A program made the position numbers and the translations under genes. The notes under the pieces were generated by a model. That model saw only the letters and a list, made by a program, of their open reading frames with translations. It made no database searches and was not told the DNA's origin. From positions 1 through 36,266 of the IMG/VR virus record IMGVR_UViG_3300042514_000624: a stretch of DNA of 36,266 nt, one strand, 5' to 3'. Of the stretch, positions 6,566-13,405 are shown piece after piece; within the stretch, counting starts at the first letter, position 1, and every line of letters starts with the position of its first letter. This DNA is from a virus.

Positions 6566-6752
6566 ATGGTTTGAATTTGGTGTGGAATTCCGAGGTGAGG
6601 CGAACGTAGATGTTGCTGCCTCTTTGGTAGATGATGACGGGAGCTTTGAGTTCTGCGAGACGATACTGGCCAACATGAAGGACCGTGACTACGACTCCAG
6701 GGTTGGATCGATTGACGAACCGGGAGGGTGGGAGAGCTGAGGGATTTTCCAT
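6552..6752 (-). CDS. Small conserved-looking protein (66 aa)
   Basis: The core VVVTVLHVGQYRLAELKAPV, then IIYQRGSNIYVRLTSEFHTKF, reads as a compact beta/alpha domain. I have an impression of similar small phage proteins with HVGQYRLAE and PVIIYQR, but no function. With ATG 6752 it overlaps the upstream gene (6689-6949) by 64 bases; a later GTG start would reduce this, so the first ~18 residues are uncertain. Confidence 0.65.
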   Translation of the reverse strand: MENPSALPPSRFVNRSNPGVVVTVLHVGQYRLAELKAPVIIYQRGSNIYVRLTSEFHTKFKPYEES

Positions 6753-6949
6753 ATGCGACGTTCTATTGGTTCGGGGTAAGCGATCCAGCCTTTAGCGATG
6801 CCCCAAGCAATTATCTGAGAGGACTGCTCGATGAGCCGGCGGTTCTCATCGGTGATGATGGTTCGTTCTTCTTCGGTTATGGGACCAGGTTTCTTATTAT
6901 TTGAGAGGCGGGATTCGTACCAGGGTTGCTCTTGCCTTGGGGTCTTCAT
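6689..6949 (-). CDS. Hypothetical protein (86 aa)
   Basis: Reads MKTPRQEQPWYESRLSNNKK and continues with a charged helix (EEERTIITDENRRLIEQSSQ) and WGIAKGWIAYPEPIERRIWK. The ATG at 6949 overlaps the upstream stop by ATGA, which is why the longer frame to 7009 is not used. Family not recognised. It may be a small helical DNA- or protein-binding factor within the replication operon. Confidence 0.65.
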   Translation of the reverse strand: MKTPRQEQPWYESRLSNNKKPGPITEEERTIITDENRRLIEQSSQIIAWGIAKGWIAYPEPIERRIWKIPQLSHPPGSSIDPTLES

Positions 6950-7191
6950 GCGGTGATGAGGCGAGCCAGGATACAGTTGCAGTAGGAACCCTTGGTCTTG
7001 GCGTTGCATCGACCATGATGCACAGGGTTGGAGATGATGTGTGCTGTAAGGTCGCTCGTGAGCTGGACCAGCTCAAGGAGACGAGTGGATGCTTCTGCAC
7101 AGAGCGCATTGGGGATTCCATCTTGGGTATCTAGTTCGGCTGATAGGATATTGAGCGCGTTGACGAGGTCGTGTGTTGAGGACTGTTTCAT
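6946..7191 (-). CDS. Hypothetical helical protein with C-terminal cysteines (81 aa)
   Basis: Residues 1-55 are predicted helical (DLVNALNILSAELDTQDG... TRLLELVQLTSDLTAHI). The C-terminus carries C-(x)n-YCNC with nearby histidines (NPVHHGRCNAKTKGSYCNC), a possible metal site. ATG 7191 overlaps the upstream stop (ATGA) and its own stop overlaps the next start (ATGA). Function unknown. Confidence 0.65.
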   Translation of the reverse strand: MKQSSTHDLVNALNILSAELDTQDGIPNALCAEASTRLLELVQLTSDLTAHIISNPVHHGRCNAKTKGSYCNCILARLITA

Positions 7192-7448
7192 TTTTGTTTG
7201 TGGACTACGATTCCATTGCCCTTTGAATCAACCAGTTCTACGGATCGAACGCTCTCCATGCGGGCCAAGGTCTTGATCATCTCGATGGGATCATGGGCTT
7301 GGGACACGCAAGTGAGGTGGATATCACCATCTCCGTAGTTGGTCTTTAGATTCTCTTCGGTTCGATCACGCACCACTCGGATGGTTCTTCCATCTGAGAG
7401 ATGGACCACCTTGATGGATTCGACGAGCGGGAATGCGTGACGGCTCAT
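7188..7448 (-). CDS. Hypothetical protein (86 aa)
   Basis: Small beta-rich protein (IKVVHLSDGRTIRVVRD at the start, VRSVELVDSKGNGIVVHKQK at the end). Its final HKQK codons are the same CACAAACAAAAATGA leader that precedes the next start, so the leader is also coding. ATG 7448 overlaps the upstream stop. Unknown family. Confidence 0.65.
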   Translation of the reverse strand: MSRHAFPLVESIKVVHLSDGRTIRVVRDRTEENLKTNYGDGDIHLTCVSQAHDPIEMIKTLARMESVRSVELVDSKGNGIVVHKQK

Positions 7449-7996
7449 TGCTTAGATGTTTTACCGCAATGGGGGCAGTGCCGGCCTAGACCGGGATCGG
7501 CGGGTAGAGTACCAAGCCACGAGCACAGATCGTGGTAGGATCGAACACCGAAGTTCGGCCACTTGAACGGTACGATGTCACGGTTATGGATTGCATGGAT
7601 GGCGGTCTCCTTGTCTTTGATCCCAAGCTTCTCCATCAGGTTCGCGTTGCGAGAACTGAGACCGGCGGTCCATTTGTTATTCGAGGCATCCCGCTTCTTG
7701 CCGGCGGCGATGATCTGGAACACCCGTTGCTTTGAGATGTTTAACTCTGCACCGATAGCTTTGTAGGTAAGTCCCTTAACCCTGAATTCTCTTACCTTAT
7801 CGATTGAATCGTTGGTTTTCATGTATGTATGTTTGAGATACTTTCTTTTTTTCTTCTTTGGTTCTTTATCTATTGCAACGGTATCTGGACCGCTCGATAC
7901 CGTTTCTGTGCTTTGTGGCACTGGACGCACAGTCCGGTTTGAGTTGTGCATCCGCATCCCAAGCATGCGGCCAATTCGTGACATAACAGTTTCCAT
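7445..7996 (-). CDS. Helix-turn-helix protein with C-terminal zinc motif (183 aa)
   Basis: Likely DNA-binding regulator. After a lysine-rich linker (EPKKKKRKY, ~45-53), residues ~66-96 form an HTH (KVREFRVKGLTYKAIGAELN, then ISKQRVFQII) like sigma region 4 or resolvase-type HTHs. The C-terminus has a CPHCGK half zinc site preceded by a His. ATG 7996 has GAGGAA 9 bases upstream, but residues 1-~42 overlap another plausible gene (7870-8046) in a different frame. An ATG at 7822 (125 aa, MKTNDSIDKVREF) would avoid the overlap and has the leader CTCAAACATACATAC. Confidence 0.75.
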   Translation of the reverse strand: METVMSRIGRMLGMRMHNSNRTVRPVPQSTETVSSGPDTVAIDKEPKKKKRKYLKHTYMKTNDSIDKVREFRVKGLTYKAIGAELNISKQRVFQIIAAGKKRDASNNKWTAGLSSRNANLMEKLGIKDKETAIHAIHNRDIVPFKWPNFGVRSYHDLCSWLGTLPADPGLGRHCPHCGKTSKQ

Positions 7997-8046
7997 CGTT
8001 GTAGTTCCTCTATTGTTTGTTTGGTTGTTTGTTCTTGATGTTCCAT
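7870..8046 (-). CDS. Small zinc-ribbon-like protein, overlapping frame (58 aa)
   Basis: Reads MEHQEQTTKQTIEELQRWKL, then ACLGCGC and LCVQC, a CxxC...CxxC arrangement unlikely by chance. It overlaps the 3' end of the 8010-8252 gene and the first 127 bases of the 183-aa HTH frame. An ATG two codons earlier (8052) is also possible. Either the two frames are both used or the HTH gene starts at 7822. No clear ribosome-binding site. Confidence 0.5.
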   Translation of the reverse strand: MEHQEQTTKQTIEELQRWKLLCHELAACLGCGCTTQTGLCVQCHKAQKRYRAVQIPLQ

Positions 8047-8252
8047 ACGCATGAATGCGAGATACCGTATTTCTTGGCCAACTCTCTGTAGGTGAATGTT
8101 GAGTTATCCCTGAGAATCGATTCCCGAATCTTTGCTGGAACAGCTTCCCACCGCCGGCAGATCAATGGATCAGGGGCTTTGAAGGCGGGAACTGGTCCCA
8201 ACATCTTCGCCATTGACTCCTTCGTCAACCCCAATTCTTGAAGTAGGCTCAT
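8010..8252 (-). CDS. Small helix-turn-helix protein (80 aa)
   Basis: Residues ~52-72 (TYRELAKKYGISHSCVWNIK) are a classic HTH, following AKIRESILRD as the first helix. The C-terminal KNKQPNKQ is encoded by the repeated CAAACAACCAAACAAACAA tract that precedes the next genes. Probably a transcription regulator or DNA-binding accessory protein of the replication operon. Confidence 0.7.
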   Translation of the reverse strand: MSLLQELGLTKESMAKMLGPVPAFKAPDPLICRRWEAVPAKIRESILRDNSTFTYRELAKKYGISHSCVWNIKNKQPNKQ

Positions 8253-8259
8253 TTTTAAT

Positions 8260-8772
8260 CTACTCGCTCTTCATGGGGGTGGATTGAACGCCATTATAGG
8301 CCACTGTCTTCGGCCTATAGATACCCACTTGTTCCGTTTCCTCGACCCAGGAAGGACCGCCGCGGACATGGAATATGCAGGAAGACATTCCGTTCCATGA
8401 TTTGGTGGACGACTTGGCGGAGGTATAGGTGGATCCGAACGTAGCGTTCAAGTCGTCGCTCGACATAGCCTTGACGTTGGCCCAGTCGATGTCGCCTGCA
8501 TGCCACAACTTAAAGCCTAGCTCCAGCGGGGCTACCACCTCTGCAATGCCCGGAAAATGCCACACCCACTCGTCATGGGATGACGCATCACCGCTCATCA
8601 CGGCGTAGCACTGGTAATTGCCGAGCGGTACGGAGCCACTGCCCCAGTCGCAGCTCTCGCCGGGCTTTAGGACCGCGCTCCTAGTAGGATGATCGTTGCA
8701 TTTTGGCTGCTCAAAGAGAGCAACGAGGATGGGGACTTCGGTCTGATTTTCAATCTTGATGTGTGTGCTCAT
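8260..8772 (-). CDS. Unrecognised protein (170 aa)
   Basis: Begins MSTHIKIENQTEVPILVALF and contains CDWGSGSVPLGNYQCYAVMS, DEWVWHFPG and WNGMSSCIFHVRGGPSWVEE. It is beta-rich with many Trp/Cys/Gly and resembles no family I know; a beta-sandwich, secreted or membrane-interacting protein is possible but has no signal peptide. ATG 8772 overlaps the upstream stop (ATGA); the frame stays open to 8871, but that part is shadow. It is larger than its neighbours and sits after a run of tiny overlapping genes. Confidence 0.7.
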   Translation of the reverse strand: MSTHIKIENQTEVPILVALFEQPKCNDHPTRSAVLKPGESCDWGSGSVPLGNYQCYAVMSGDASSHDEWVWHFPGIAEVVAPLELGFKLWHAGDIDWANVKAMSSDDLNATFGSTYTSAKSSTKSWNGMSSCIFHVRGGPSWVEETEQVGIYRPKTVAYNGVQSTPMKSE

Positions 8773-8966
8773 GTTAGTAGGTGTTTGATGATCTGATTTC
8801 TGTCTTTGCCCTTCGCTCTGAGAATTTGTTCTAGAACAACGTGCGCGCTGATCGTTGAAACGTGTTTCCACTCTGGATTGCCATCCACGTTTCGAGCTGT
8901 ATCAATACTGTCAACGCGGATCATGCCGTTGCTTTTGTGGACGTAAATGAAGGCGCAGTCTCTCAT
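8769..8966 (-). CDS. Small hypothetical protein (65 aa)
   Basis: Reads MRDCAFIYVHKSNGMIRVDS and ends LEQILRAKGKDRNQIIKHLLT, a beta-hairpin-helix type sequence. The start has a near-perfect AAGGAGGTAAA site located in the last codons of the upstream gene, with ATGA overlap at both ends. Function unknown. Confidence 0.7.
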   Translation of the reverse strand: MRDCAFIYVHKSNGMIRVDSIDTARNVDGNPEWKHVSTISAHVVLEQILRAKGKDRNQIIKHLLT

Positions 8967-9139
8967 TTTACCTCCTTCTCATTCCACAACAGCAGATCCG
9001 CTCGCATTGCGTCGTTCTCGGTTTCGAGTTGCTGGATGTAAGCCAGTCGCACCGCTGCGAGTCGCTCAAGTCTTCGACACAGTATACCTAGCTCGGCTAC
9101 GTTGTGAGGAGTGCTGTCTGAGATGGGCGTATCGCTCAC
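8963..9139 (-). CDS. Small coiled-coil protein (58 aa)
   Basis: The sequence starts (M)SDTPISDSTPHNVAELG and runs into a helix (LCRRLERLAAVRLAYIQQLETENDAM) ending NEKEVK. GTG 9139 is chosen over an ATG at 9157 because AGGAGG lies 7 bases before it and it overlaps the upstream stop (GTGA). It shares the SDTP opening and helical style of the 9429-10031 protein. Confidence 0.6.
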   Translation of the reverse strand: MSDTPISDSTPHNVAELGILCRRLERLAAVRLAYIQQLETENDAMRADLLLWNEKEVK

Positions 9140-9432
9140 GGCTTTGCCTCCTGCCATTTGCCAATCGTGCGGAGAAATGCCTCTGCGCGTTGGGCGGCGG
9201 TTGCGTCAATCGGATGCTGCTCGTCGCACACTTCCGCTAATGCCGTTTTGTAGCGACCGAATCCGCGACTCTGGTTGTAATTTTGCCCTCGGCTTAGCAC
9301 CTTCTCCGCCTCGTGCATGGCGTTGAGGTCGTTGAGGTAGTCGGGCAGAGGATGCCATGCTTCTGGGTCGCGGTATCCGGTTTTCCACCCACACGCTTCT
9401 GCGATAGCGCTACGTTGTTGTTCTGGTGTCAC
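9136..9432 (-). CDS. Small phage protein, possible ABA-sandwich family (98 aa)
   Basis: Reads MTPEQQRSAIAEACGW, LPDYLNDLNAMHEAEKVL and ATAAQRAEAFLRTIGKW. This three-block pattern is one I know from many environmental phage proteins, sometimes assigned to a phage ABA-sandwich domain; the biochemical role is unknown. GTG start at 9432 with AAGGAGGA 7 bases upstream; GTGA overlaps at both ends. The family resemblance is moderate, by memory only. Confidence 0.75.
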   Translation of the reverse strand: MTPEQQRSAIAEACGWKTGYRDPEAWHPLPDYLNDLNAMHEAEKVLSRGQNYNQSRGFGRYKTALAEVCDEQHPIDATAAQRAEAFLRTIGKWQEAKP

Positions 9433-10031
9433 GGCTTGTCCTCCTTGGCTTTGTTCCAGTTTGATTGATCAACCAGCTTTTGAGCAGCGGCTGCTGGTGA
9501 ATCCCAGCGGGTTGGATTGGAGTTTTCGCATAGCGCATCCCCAGCCTCCTCCAGCCGCTTGATGCGGACATTCGAGTCATGCCGCTCTTGAGACACTTTG
9601 AGATTTATCTCGCATATTTTATTATTTAATGATTTCAATTGCTGCGAGGACTTCTCCAGCCGCTTGATGCGCTCTAAAAGTAGAGGCACTTCGCGCTGAA
9701 TCACTTTGCGCTGAGACTCTCCGAGTTTTGCTCCGAGCAGTGTTGCGATGGCGTTGGCGTCCCATTCGCGTTCAACCGCCAATGCCGACTCCTTCCATTC
9801 CTCCAGCCGCTTGATGCGGTCTTGTAACCGCAGATTCTCCTCATTCAACAATTGCTGCTGCCGGATGATTGTGTTGGCTTCGTTGAGTTCGCGTTCTAAA
9901 TTGCGAGCAAAGGCCACATCTACCATCTCGAGCGATTGTGGCGGCTCCGAATCGTAACTGAGATACTCAGCGTCATCTGTCCTCGGTGTGTCGCTGATCA
10001 TTTTCGTGGGGTCAGGAATATGATCGCTCAT
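9429..10031 (-). CDS. Long coiled-coil protein with RIKRLEE repeats (200 aa)
   Basis: Mostly helical, heptad-patterned from residue ~40 to ~165, with the motif RIKRLE three times, spaced 49 and 35 residues (7 and 5 whole heptads). The start carries MISDTPRTDDAE, a phrase common in small phage proteins. ATG 10031 has a perfect AAGGAGGTAAA site in the last codons of the upstream gene. Likely a dimeric or scaffold-like accessory protein; function unknown. Confidence 0.75.
   Translation of the reverse strand: MSDHIPDPTKMISDTPRTDDAEYLSYDSEPPQSLEMVDVAFARNLERELNEANTIIRQQQLLNEENLRLQDRIKRLEEWKESALAVEREWDANAIATLLGAKLGESQRKVIQREVPLLLERIKRLEKSSQQLKSLNNKICEINLKVSQERHDSNVRIKRLEEAGDALCENSNPTRWDSPAAAAQKLVDQSNWNKAKEDKP
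9549..9818 (-). repeat. Three 18-bp direct repeats inside the coiled-coil gene
   Basis: CTCCAGCCGCTTGATGCG (plus-strand sense) occurs at 9549-9566, 9654-9671 and 9801-9818, encoding RIKRLE plus the next codon. Spacing of 105 and 147 bases is an exact multiple of 21, i.e. of coiled-coil heptads, pointing to growth by internal duplication. Confidence 0.85.
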
Positions 10032-10183
10032 TTTACCTCCTTGTTCTTGCGATTCCTTGTCCAGTAACTGAACGCATAGTTCTTTACCTTCTTAGCCGCC
10101 TTATGGATTTCTCCAGCCTCTTTCTTACTGATGCTGTACACTCCGGTGCCGCTATCGATGAAGCTCTTAATCTTGTCGCTCAT
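10028..10183 (-). CDS. Small basic protein (51 aa)
   Basis: Reads MSDKIKSFIDSGTGVYSISK, then an amphipathic basic helix and WTRNRKNKEVK. GGAGGTGGCCG precedes the ATG, and both ends overlap neighbours by ATGA. Its last codons contain the AAGGAGGT site used by the next gene. Probably a small DNA-associated protein; no family recognised. Confidence 0.65.
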   Translation of the reverse strand: MSDKIKSFIDSGTGVYSISKKEAGEIHKAAKKVKNYAFSYWTRNRKNKEVK

Positions 10184-10635
10184 CGGCCACCTCCGAGTGC
10201 GTAGTGCAGCACCAGCAGCGCATCGCAGTTCTTAAGCGTGACATCGAGGTGCGGGTAAAGCTCCTGGGCCTTCGACTTGAGCTTACGCTTCCACTCCGCG
10301 GAATTGGCGCATGACCGCTTTCCACCGAGTCCAAGAGGATCCTGCCAGATCTTGGGTTCGACGCGGTGAAGCGCGTAACCTTGAGAGTAGGCCAGTCCTT
10401 GGACGATGCCGTAGTTTTCATGGAGCGTTGCCACGCTTGCTGAGGGCGTGAGCTTGGACACGAACTTGGGTACCTTCTCGATCCATAGGTGACTGTCCGC
10501 CACCTTGAATCCGCTGAGGAGTTGCGCCATATCCGGTAAGGATTCGGGCATTGCGAAGAGGAGGATGCCGTCCTTGGTGTGGATAGCGAACCCGCCGTTT
10601 ACGCCTGGGTCACAGGCTACGATTGTTTTGTTCAT
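10180..10635 (-). CDS. RuvC-like Holliday junction resolvase (151 aa)
   Basis: RNase H-fold endonuclease expected to resolve branched DNA before packaging. Acidic residues fit the RuvC pattern: D9 in ACDPGVNGGFAI, E53 in WIEKVP, and D138 in NCDALLVLHYA near the C-terminus, with helix TLHENYGIVQGLA between. Length matches compact phage resolvases. Located between a helicase and small accessory genes; ATGA overlaps at both ends and leader CATCCCAAACCA before the start. Confidence 0.8.
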   Translation of the reverse strand: MNKTIVACDPGVNGGFAIHTKDGILLFAMPESLPDMAQLLSGFKVADSHLWIEKVPKFVSKLTPSASVATLHENYGIVQGLAYSQGYALHRVEPKIWQDPLGLGGKRSCANSAEWKRKLKSKAQELYPHLDVTLKNCDALLVLHYALGGGR

Positions 10636-10880
10636 TGGTTTGGGATGTTTCCGTAATAGACGCTCGTGTTGGCTTGCTTCGGATGATCCTTGAAAAGGAT
10701 TTCCTCCATGTCGCTTTTGAATACCATGATCAGTTTAGACATCTTTAACCCCCCCTTGGAGGTCCGGTGTGATTTTGTAGGTGCGTTGATCAGCACTTTG
10801 AACAGATAATGGTCTACTTCTTTGAGCAGTTGCCCGAATCGGACATGCTCCTCAAAGCTCATTTTTTGTTTTTGTTTCAT
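10632..10880 (-). CDS. Hypothetical helical protein (82 aa)
   Basis: Contains MSFEEHVRFGQLLKEVDHYL, then KSHRTSKGG and SKLIMVFKSDMEEILF. ATG 10880 follows GTCCCAAACAA directly; an internal ATG at 10862 (MSFEEH) has the leader AAACAAAAACAAAAA and may be the real start. The 5' end overlaps the small membrane gene 10852-10983. Function unknown. Confidence 0.65.
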   Translation of the reverse strand: MKQKQKMSFEEHVRFGQLLKEVDHYLFKVLINAPTKSHRTSKGGLKMSKLIMVFKSDMEEILFKDHPKQANTSVYYGNIPNQ

Positions 10881-10983
10881 TTGTTTGGGACTTGATGGTG
10901 ATTGAGTGGCCGACATAGATACCAGCGATCACGCACAGTGGCAGCAGTACTGCCATGCCCATGATAGTCAGTGCGGTGTTCAT
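10852..10983 (-). CDS. Single-helix membrane peptide (43 aa)
   Basis: Starts MNTALTIMGMAVLLPLCVIA and continues GIYVGHSIT followed by a polar lysine-rich tail. One transmembrane helix. Its ATG overlaps the SF2 helicase stop (ATGA), and its 3' end overlaps the next gene by up to 29 bases in another frame. Function unknown. Confidence 0.5.
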   Translation of the reverse strand: MNTALTIMGMAVLLPLCVIAGIYVGHSITIKSQTNETKTKNEL

Positions 10984-12104
10984 GGGATCGAGCATCCAAG
11001 TTCCTTGTAGCACTTGACCCGTTTCTTGGAATGAGCCTGAGCCAGAGGATGGAAGGTATCCTTGAAGTCATGGATGAGGGCAGTGTCCTTACCTGGTGCC
11101 CGCCGCAGCGCACGGCTGGCCCGCTGGATGGTTTTCTGTGCGCTCCGCCCTCCAGATACCATTACGAGTGTGTGGACGTTAGGAAGGTCAAGACCCTCAT
11201 CGGCCAATGAAGTGGCGATCATAATTTCGATGTTCCCTGCCTTGAACTCTTCCATTGCTTCGCGGCGATGCTTCTTCGGCATCTTCGAGTGAACGAGTAC
11301 GGAGCCGCTCAAGGACAGGTTGTAATATTCTCCGAGTGTGACTCGTGGAACCAGAACGAGTGTGGGATACTGAGGACCACCGGCTGCGGCCATCATGATT
11401 GCCATATGGTTTCTGGCTTTGTTGCCACAGATGCCGATCTCGGTGAGTGCTTCCCAAGCGCACATGGCCCGAAGGATGGGCTGACTAACTTGCATGTACC
11501 GTTTCCGATCGGCGAACAGCCTCTCGATTTGATCATCGATCCTCTGCTGGAGATGGAGGTCAGTGGCAGAATGCATGTACACGGTTGCATGAGCGAGTAC
11601 ACCGGCCAGTTCATCACGCTTGATTTCGTACTGCTGAAAACGAAAAAGCTTTTGAAGTTCATGGTTCCTATCTGGGTCATCGGACCAAGGGGTGGCATCA
11701 AAGCCGAAGATTGATCCAGGGCATGACTCAATGATCCTGCGCCATGTGACGGCGGGCGCATGCTTCGCCTCATCGACGATCAGGATGGCCTTCTTGGAGA
11801 AATCGACTGACTCATGTGGGCACCTGACTTCGACGCGAGAGATGTCCACTCCAGCAGCGATGAGCGCAATGGTTGCCTGCTGACAGGTCTCACGAGTGGG
11901 AGCGAGCCATCCGAAACTCACATTGGGAAATTTGGTAGCAGCGTATTTGATGATCGAGGAAGCGATCAGTGTCTTACCGCATCCTGCTGGTGCGATGATG
12001 AGTCCGCTATGGGCAAGCAATGCCCACTCGACTGCTCGTTGCTGGTAGGGACGCAGCAGAAATGCTTGCGTCGAATTGGTTTCGGGATGATCTTTGGTCT
12101 GCAT
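10980..12104 (-). CDS. SF2 DEAD/DEAH-type DNA helicase (374 aa)
   Basis: ATP-dependent helicase of superfamily 2. Motifs: Q-like RPYQQRAVEWAL (~18-29), I APAGCGKT (38-45), II IVDEAK (109-114), III FDATPW (135-140), and VI QRASRALRR (~327-335). The domain order matches phage UvsW/RecG-like or DEAD-type repair helicases, but the compact 374 aa lacks extra domains. ATG 12104 is preferred over an in-frame GTG at 12158 that lies in a hairpin. The leader has TCCCAAACAAAC and no Shine-Dalgarno. It probably remodels forks or recombination intermediates. Confidence 0.85.
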   Translation of the reverse strand: MQTKDHPETNSTQAFLLRPYQQRAVEWALLAHSGLIIAPAGCGKTLIASSIIKYAATKFPNVSFGWLAPTRETCQQATIALIAAGVDISRVEVRCPHESVDFSKKAILIVDEAKHAPAVTWRRIIESCPGSIFGFDATPWSDDPDRNHELQKLFRFQQYEIKRDELAGVLAHATVYMHSATDLHLQQRIDDQIERLFADRKRYMQVSQPILRAMCAWEALTEIGICGNKARNHMAIMMAAAGGPQYPTLVLVPRVTLGEYYNLSLSGSVLVHSKMPKKHRREAMEEFKAGNIEIMIATSLADEGLDLPNVHTLVMVSGGRSAQKTIQRASRALRRAPGKDTALIHDFKDTFHPLAQAHSKKRVKCYKELGCSIP

Positions 12105-12142
12105 AGCGTTCGTTGCGACTATGTTTGTTTGGGACTCGATCA

Positions 12143-12168
12143 CCCCCGGGAGCTGCACCTCCCGGGGG
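12143..12168. other. Perfect 10-bp hairpin between SSB-like and helicase genes
   Basis: CCCCCGGGAG (12143-12152) pairs with CTCCCGGGGG (12159-12168) around CTGCAC. It lies just after the SSB-like gene and just before the helicase in their shared (minus) direction. On that strand no T-run follows, so it may be an attenuator, processing site or mRNA-stabilising stem; on the plus strand CTTTCGTTT follows, fitting a terminator for antisense transcription. Confidence 0.7.
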
Positions 12169-12182
12169 CTTTCGTTTAGATA

Positions 12183-12602
12183 TTAGATGGCGTCGAGATC
12201 AGCGGGCACTTTCTTCATGCGGCGCACTCGGAAGGTCGTTTGTTCGGCACCATGCTTGTCGGTGTACTTCTCCTCCTCGATTACGATCACGAGGGACAAG
12301 CCAACGAATCCCTGAAGGAATCGGAGGAAAGCCCCTCCAATGCTAAAATCGAACTCATCTCCATCAGCGATGTTAGCCTCGGTGGCACTGATGAGTGCCT
12401 GAAGCCGCCACATCATGGTGTCCTTGAGAACGAAGCGGTCGCTGATGACCTCACCGGCTGGCCCCTTGTAACGGAGGGTTGCGACGGCGTTGCCAGACTT
12501 GTCGAGTCCATCGTCCTTACAGGAGTTGACGGTGACGGTGTATTCGCCGGGAGCGGCGAACGGCTTAACTTCTGCGGATGCTCTATCTACTTTGAATGTC
12601 AT
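12183..12602 (-). CDS. SSB-like single-stranded DNA-binding protein (139 aa)
   Basis: Reads MTFKVDRASAEVKPFAAPGE then YTVTVNSCKDDGLDKSGN, with a late YTDKHGAEQTTFRVRRMKK strand pair. The opening xxAPGEYTVTV and the helix DTMMWRLQALISAT match my memory of the DUF669-type phage ssDNA-binding proteins. It follows annealing and exonuclease genes, which supports that role. ATG 12602 is chosen, with the A/C-rich leader AAACAAACATCAACCAACG; the longer frame to 12716 lies in the exonuclease gene. Confidence 0.65.
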   Translation of the reverse strand: MTFKVDRASAEVKPFAAPGEYTVTVNSCKDDGLDKSGNAVATLRYKGPAGEVISDRFVLKDTMMWRLQALISATEANIADGDEFDFSIGGAFLRFLQGFVGLSLVIVIEEEKYTDKHGAEQTTFRVRRMKKVPADLDAI

Positions 12603-12628
12603 ATTATTGTGCGTTGGTTGATGTTTGT

Positions 12629-13405
12629 TTATTCGGACTGACGAGCCGCCCACGCGGGCAGCGAGAGTGTTTGTGTGGTTGAAGGGTAACAAGGCCAAGA
12701 GTTGAGTTCTTGGCATTCGATAAACGTGCGGAGCTGCTCGTCGATAATGGAGTTACCAAGATCGATGGCCTGCTGATCAAGCTCGTAGCAGCAGACTCCG
12801 TAGGGTGCTTCCTTCTCGACTGCGATGAAGATGAACCGGTTGATGCCGGTGATGCGCTGATACCAAGCGGCTTGAACGTGGTAACGGAACTGAGCGCAAG
12901 ACTTAGCGAAGGCCGCGGGTGAGGCGTCTTGGGTTGTCTTGAGGTCGATGATGTAATCCTTGCCGATACCATCGATACGGGCTTTGACCTCGATGCCGGA
13001 CCATTCGGCGAAGTAGGAGACCTCGGTCTTGATTCCATCCAGTAAGCCAGCGGCAGCGGGATGAGCGTGAACCGCATCGGCTGCTCCGGTGAGGTTGTTC
13101 CACTGATCTTGAGGCAGCGGGATCTGTCCGTTGTCGATGATCAGTTGGTAGTCTTCCTTACCCTGCTTGGTGCGACGATCACCAGTGAACATCCTGTAGG
13201 TGAGGATAAAGCGTTCCGGCTCCAACACGGCGCAATGGGCAGCGGTACCGAACTCCAGCGCGGGACTGGATTCGTTGCGAGTCTTGCCATCCTGCCAAGA
13301 GCGGAAGTGCGCGGGACTCTTACGGAACTGATCGAGACCAGACTTCGAGAGTGCCTTTGCCTCGTGGTAATCCGCGGCGGGCATGTCGAACATGATATCA
13401 ACCAT
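12629..13405 (-). CDS. PD-(D/E)XK exonuclease, RecE-like (258 aa)
   Basis: Exonuclease that resects DNA ends to give single strands for annealing. Core residues: H57 in AAHCAVLEP, D145 in KARIDGIG, D154-x-K156 in IIDLKTT, and Q178/Y182 in HVQAAWYQ, the pattern of the RecE-like/DUF3799 group. GGAGG lies 7-8 bases before ATG 13405, and the start overlaps the annealing-protein gene by 8 bases, an obligate partner in phage recombination systems. Confidence 0.85.
   Translation of the reverse strand: MVDIMFDMPAADYHEAKALSKSGLDQFRKSPAHFRSWQDGKTRNESSPALEFGTAAHCAVLEPERFILTYRMFTGDRRTKQGKEDYQLIIDNGQIPLPQDQWNNLTGAADAVHAHPAAAGLLDGIKTEVSYFAEWSGIEVKARIDGIGKDYIIDLKTTQDASPAAFAKSCAQFRYHVQAAWYQRITGINRFIFIAVEKEAPYGVCCYELDQQAIDLGNSIIDEQLRTFIECQELNSWPCYPSTTQTLSLPAWAARQSE

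Noticed and set aside
12104-12158. Longer start (GTG 12158) for the SF2 helicase
   Set aside because: It would place the start codon in the 10-bp hairpin and has no ribosome site; the ATG at 12104 is cleaner.
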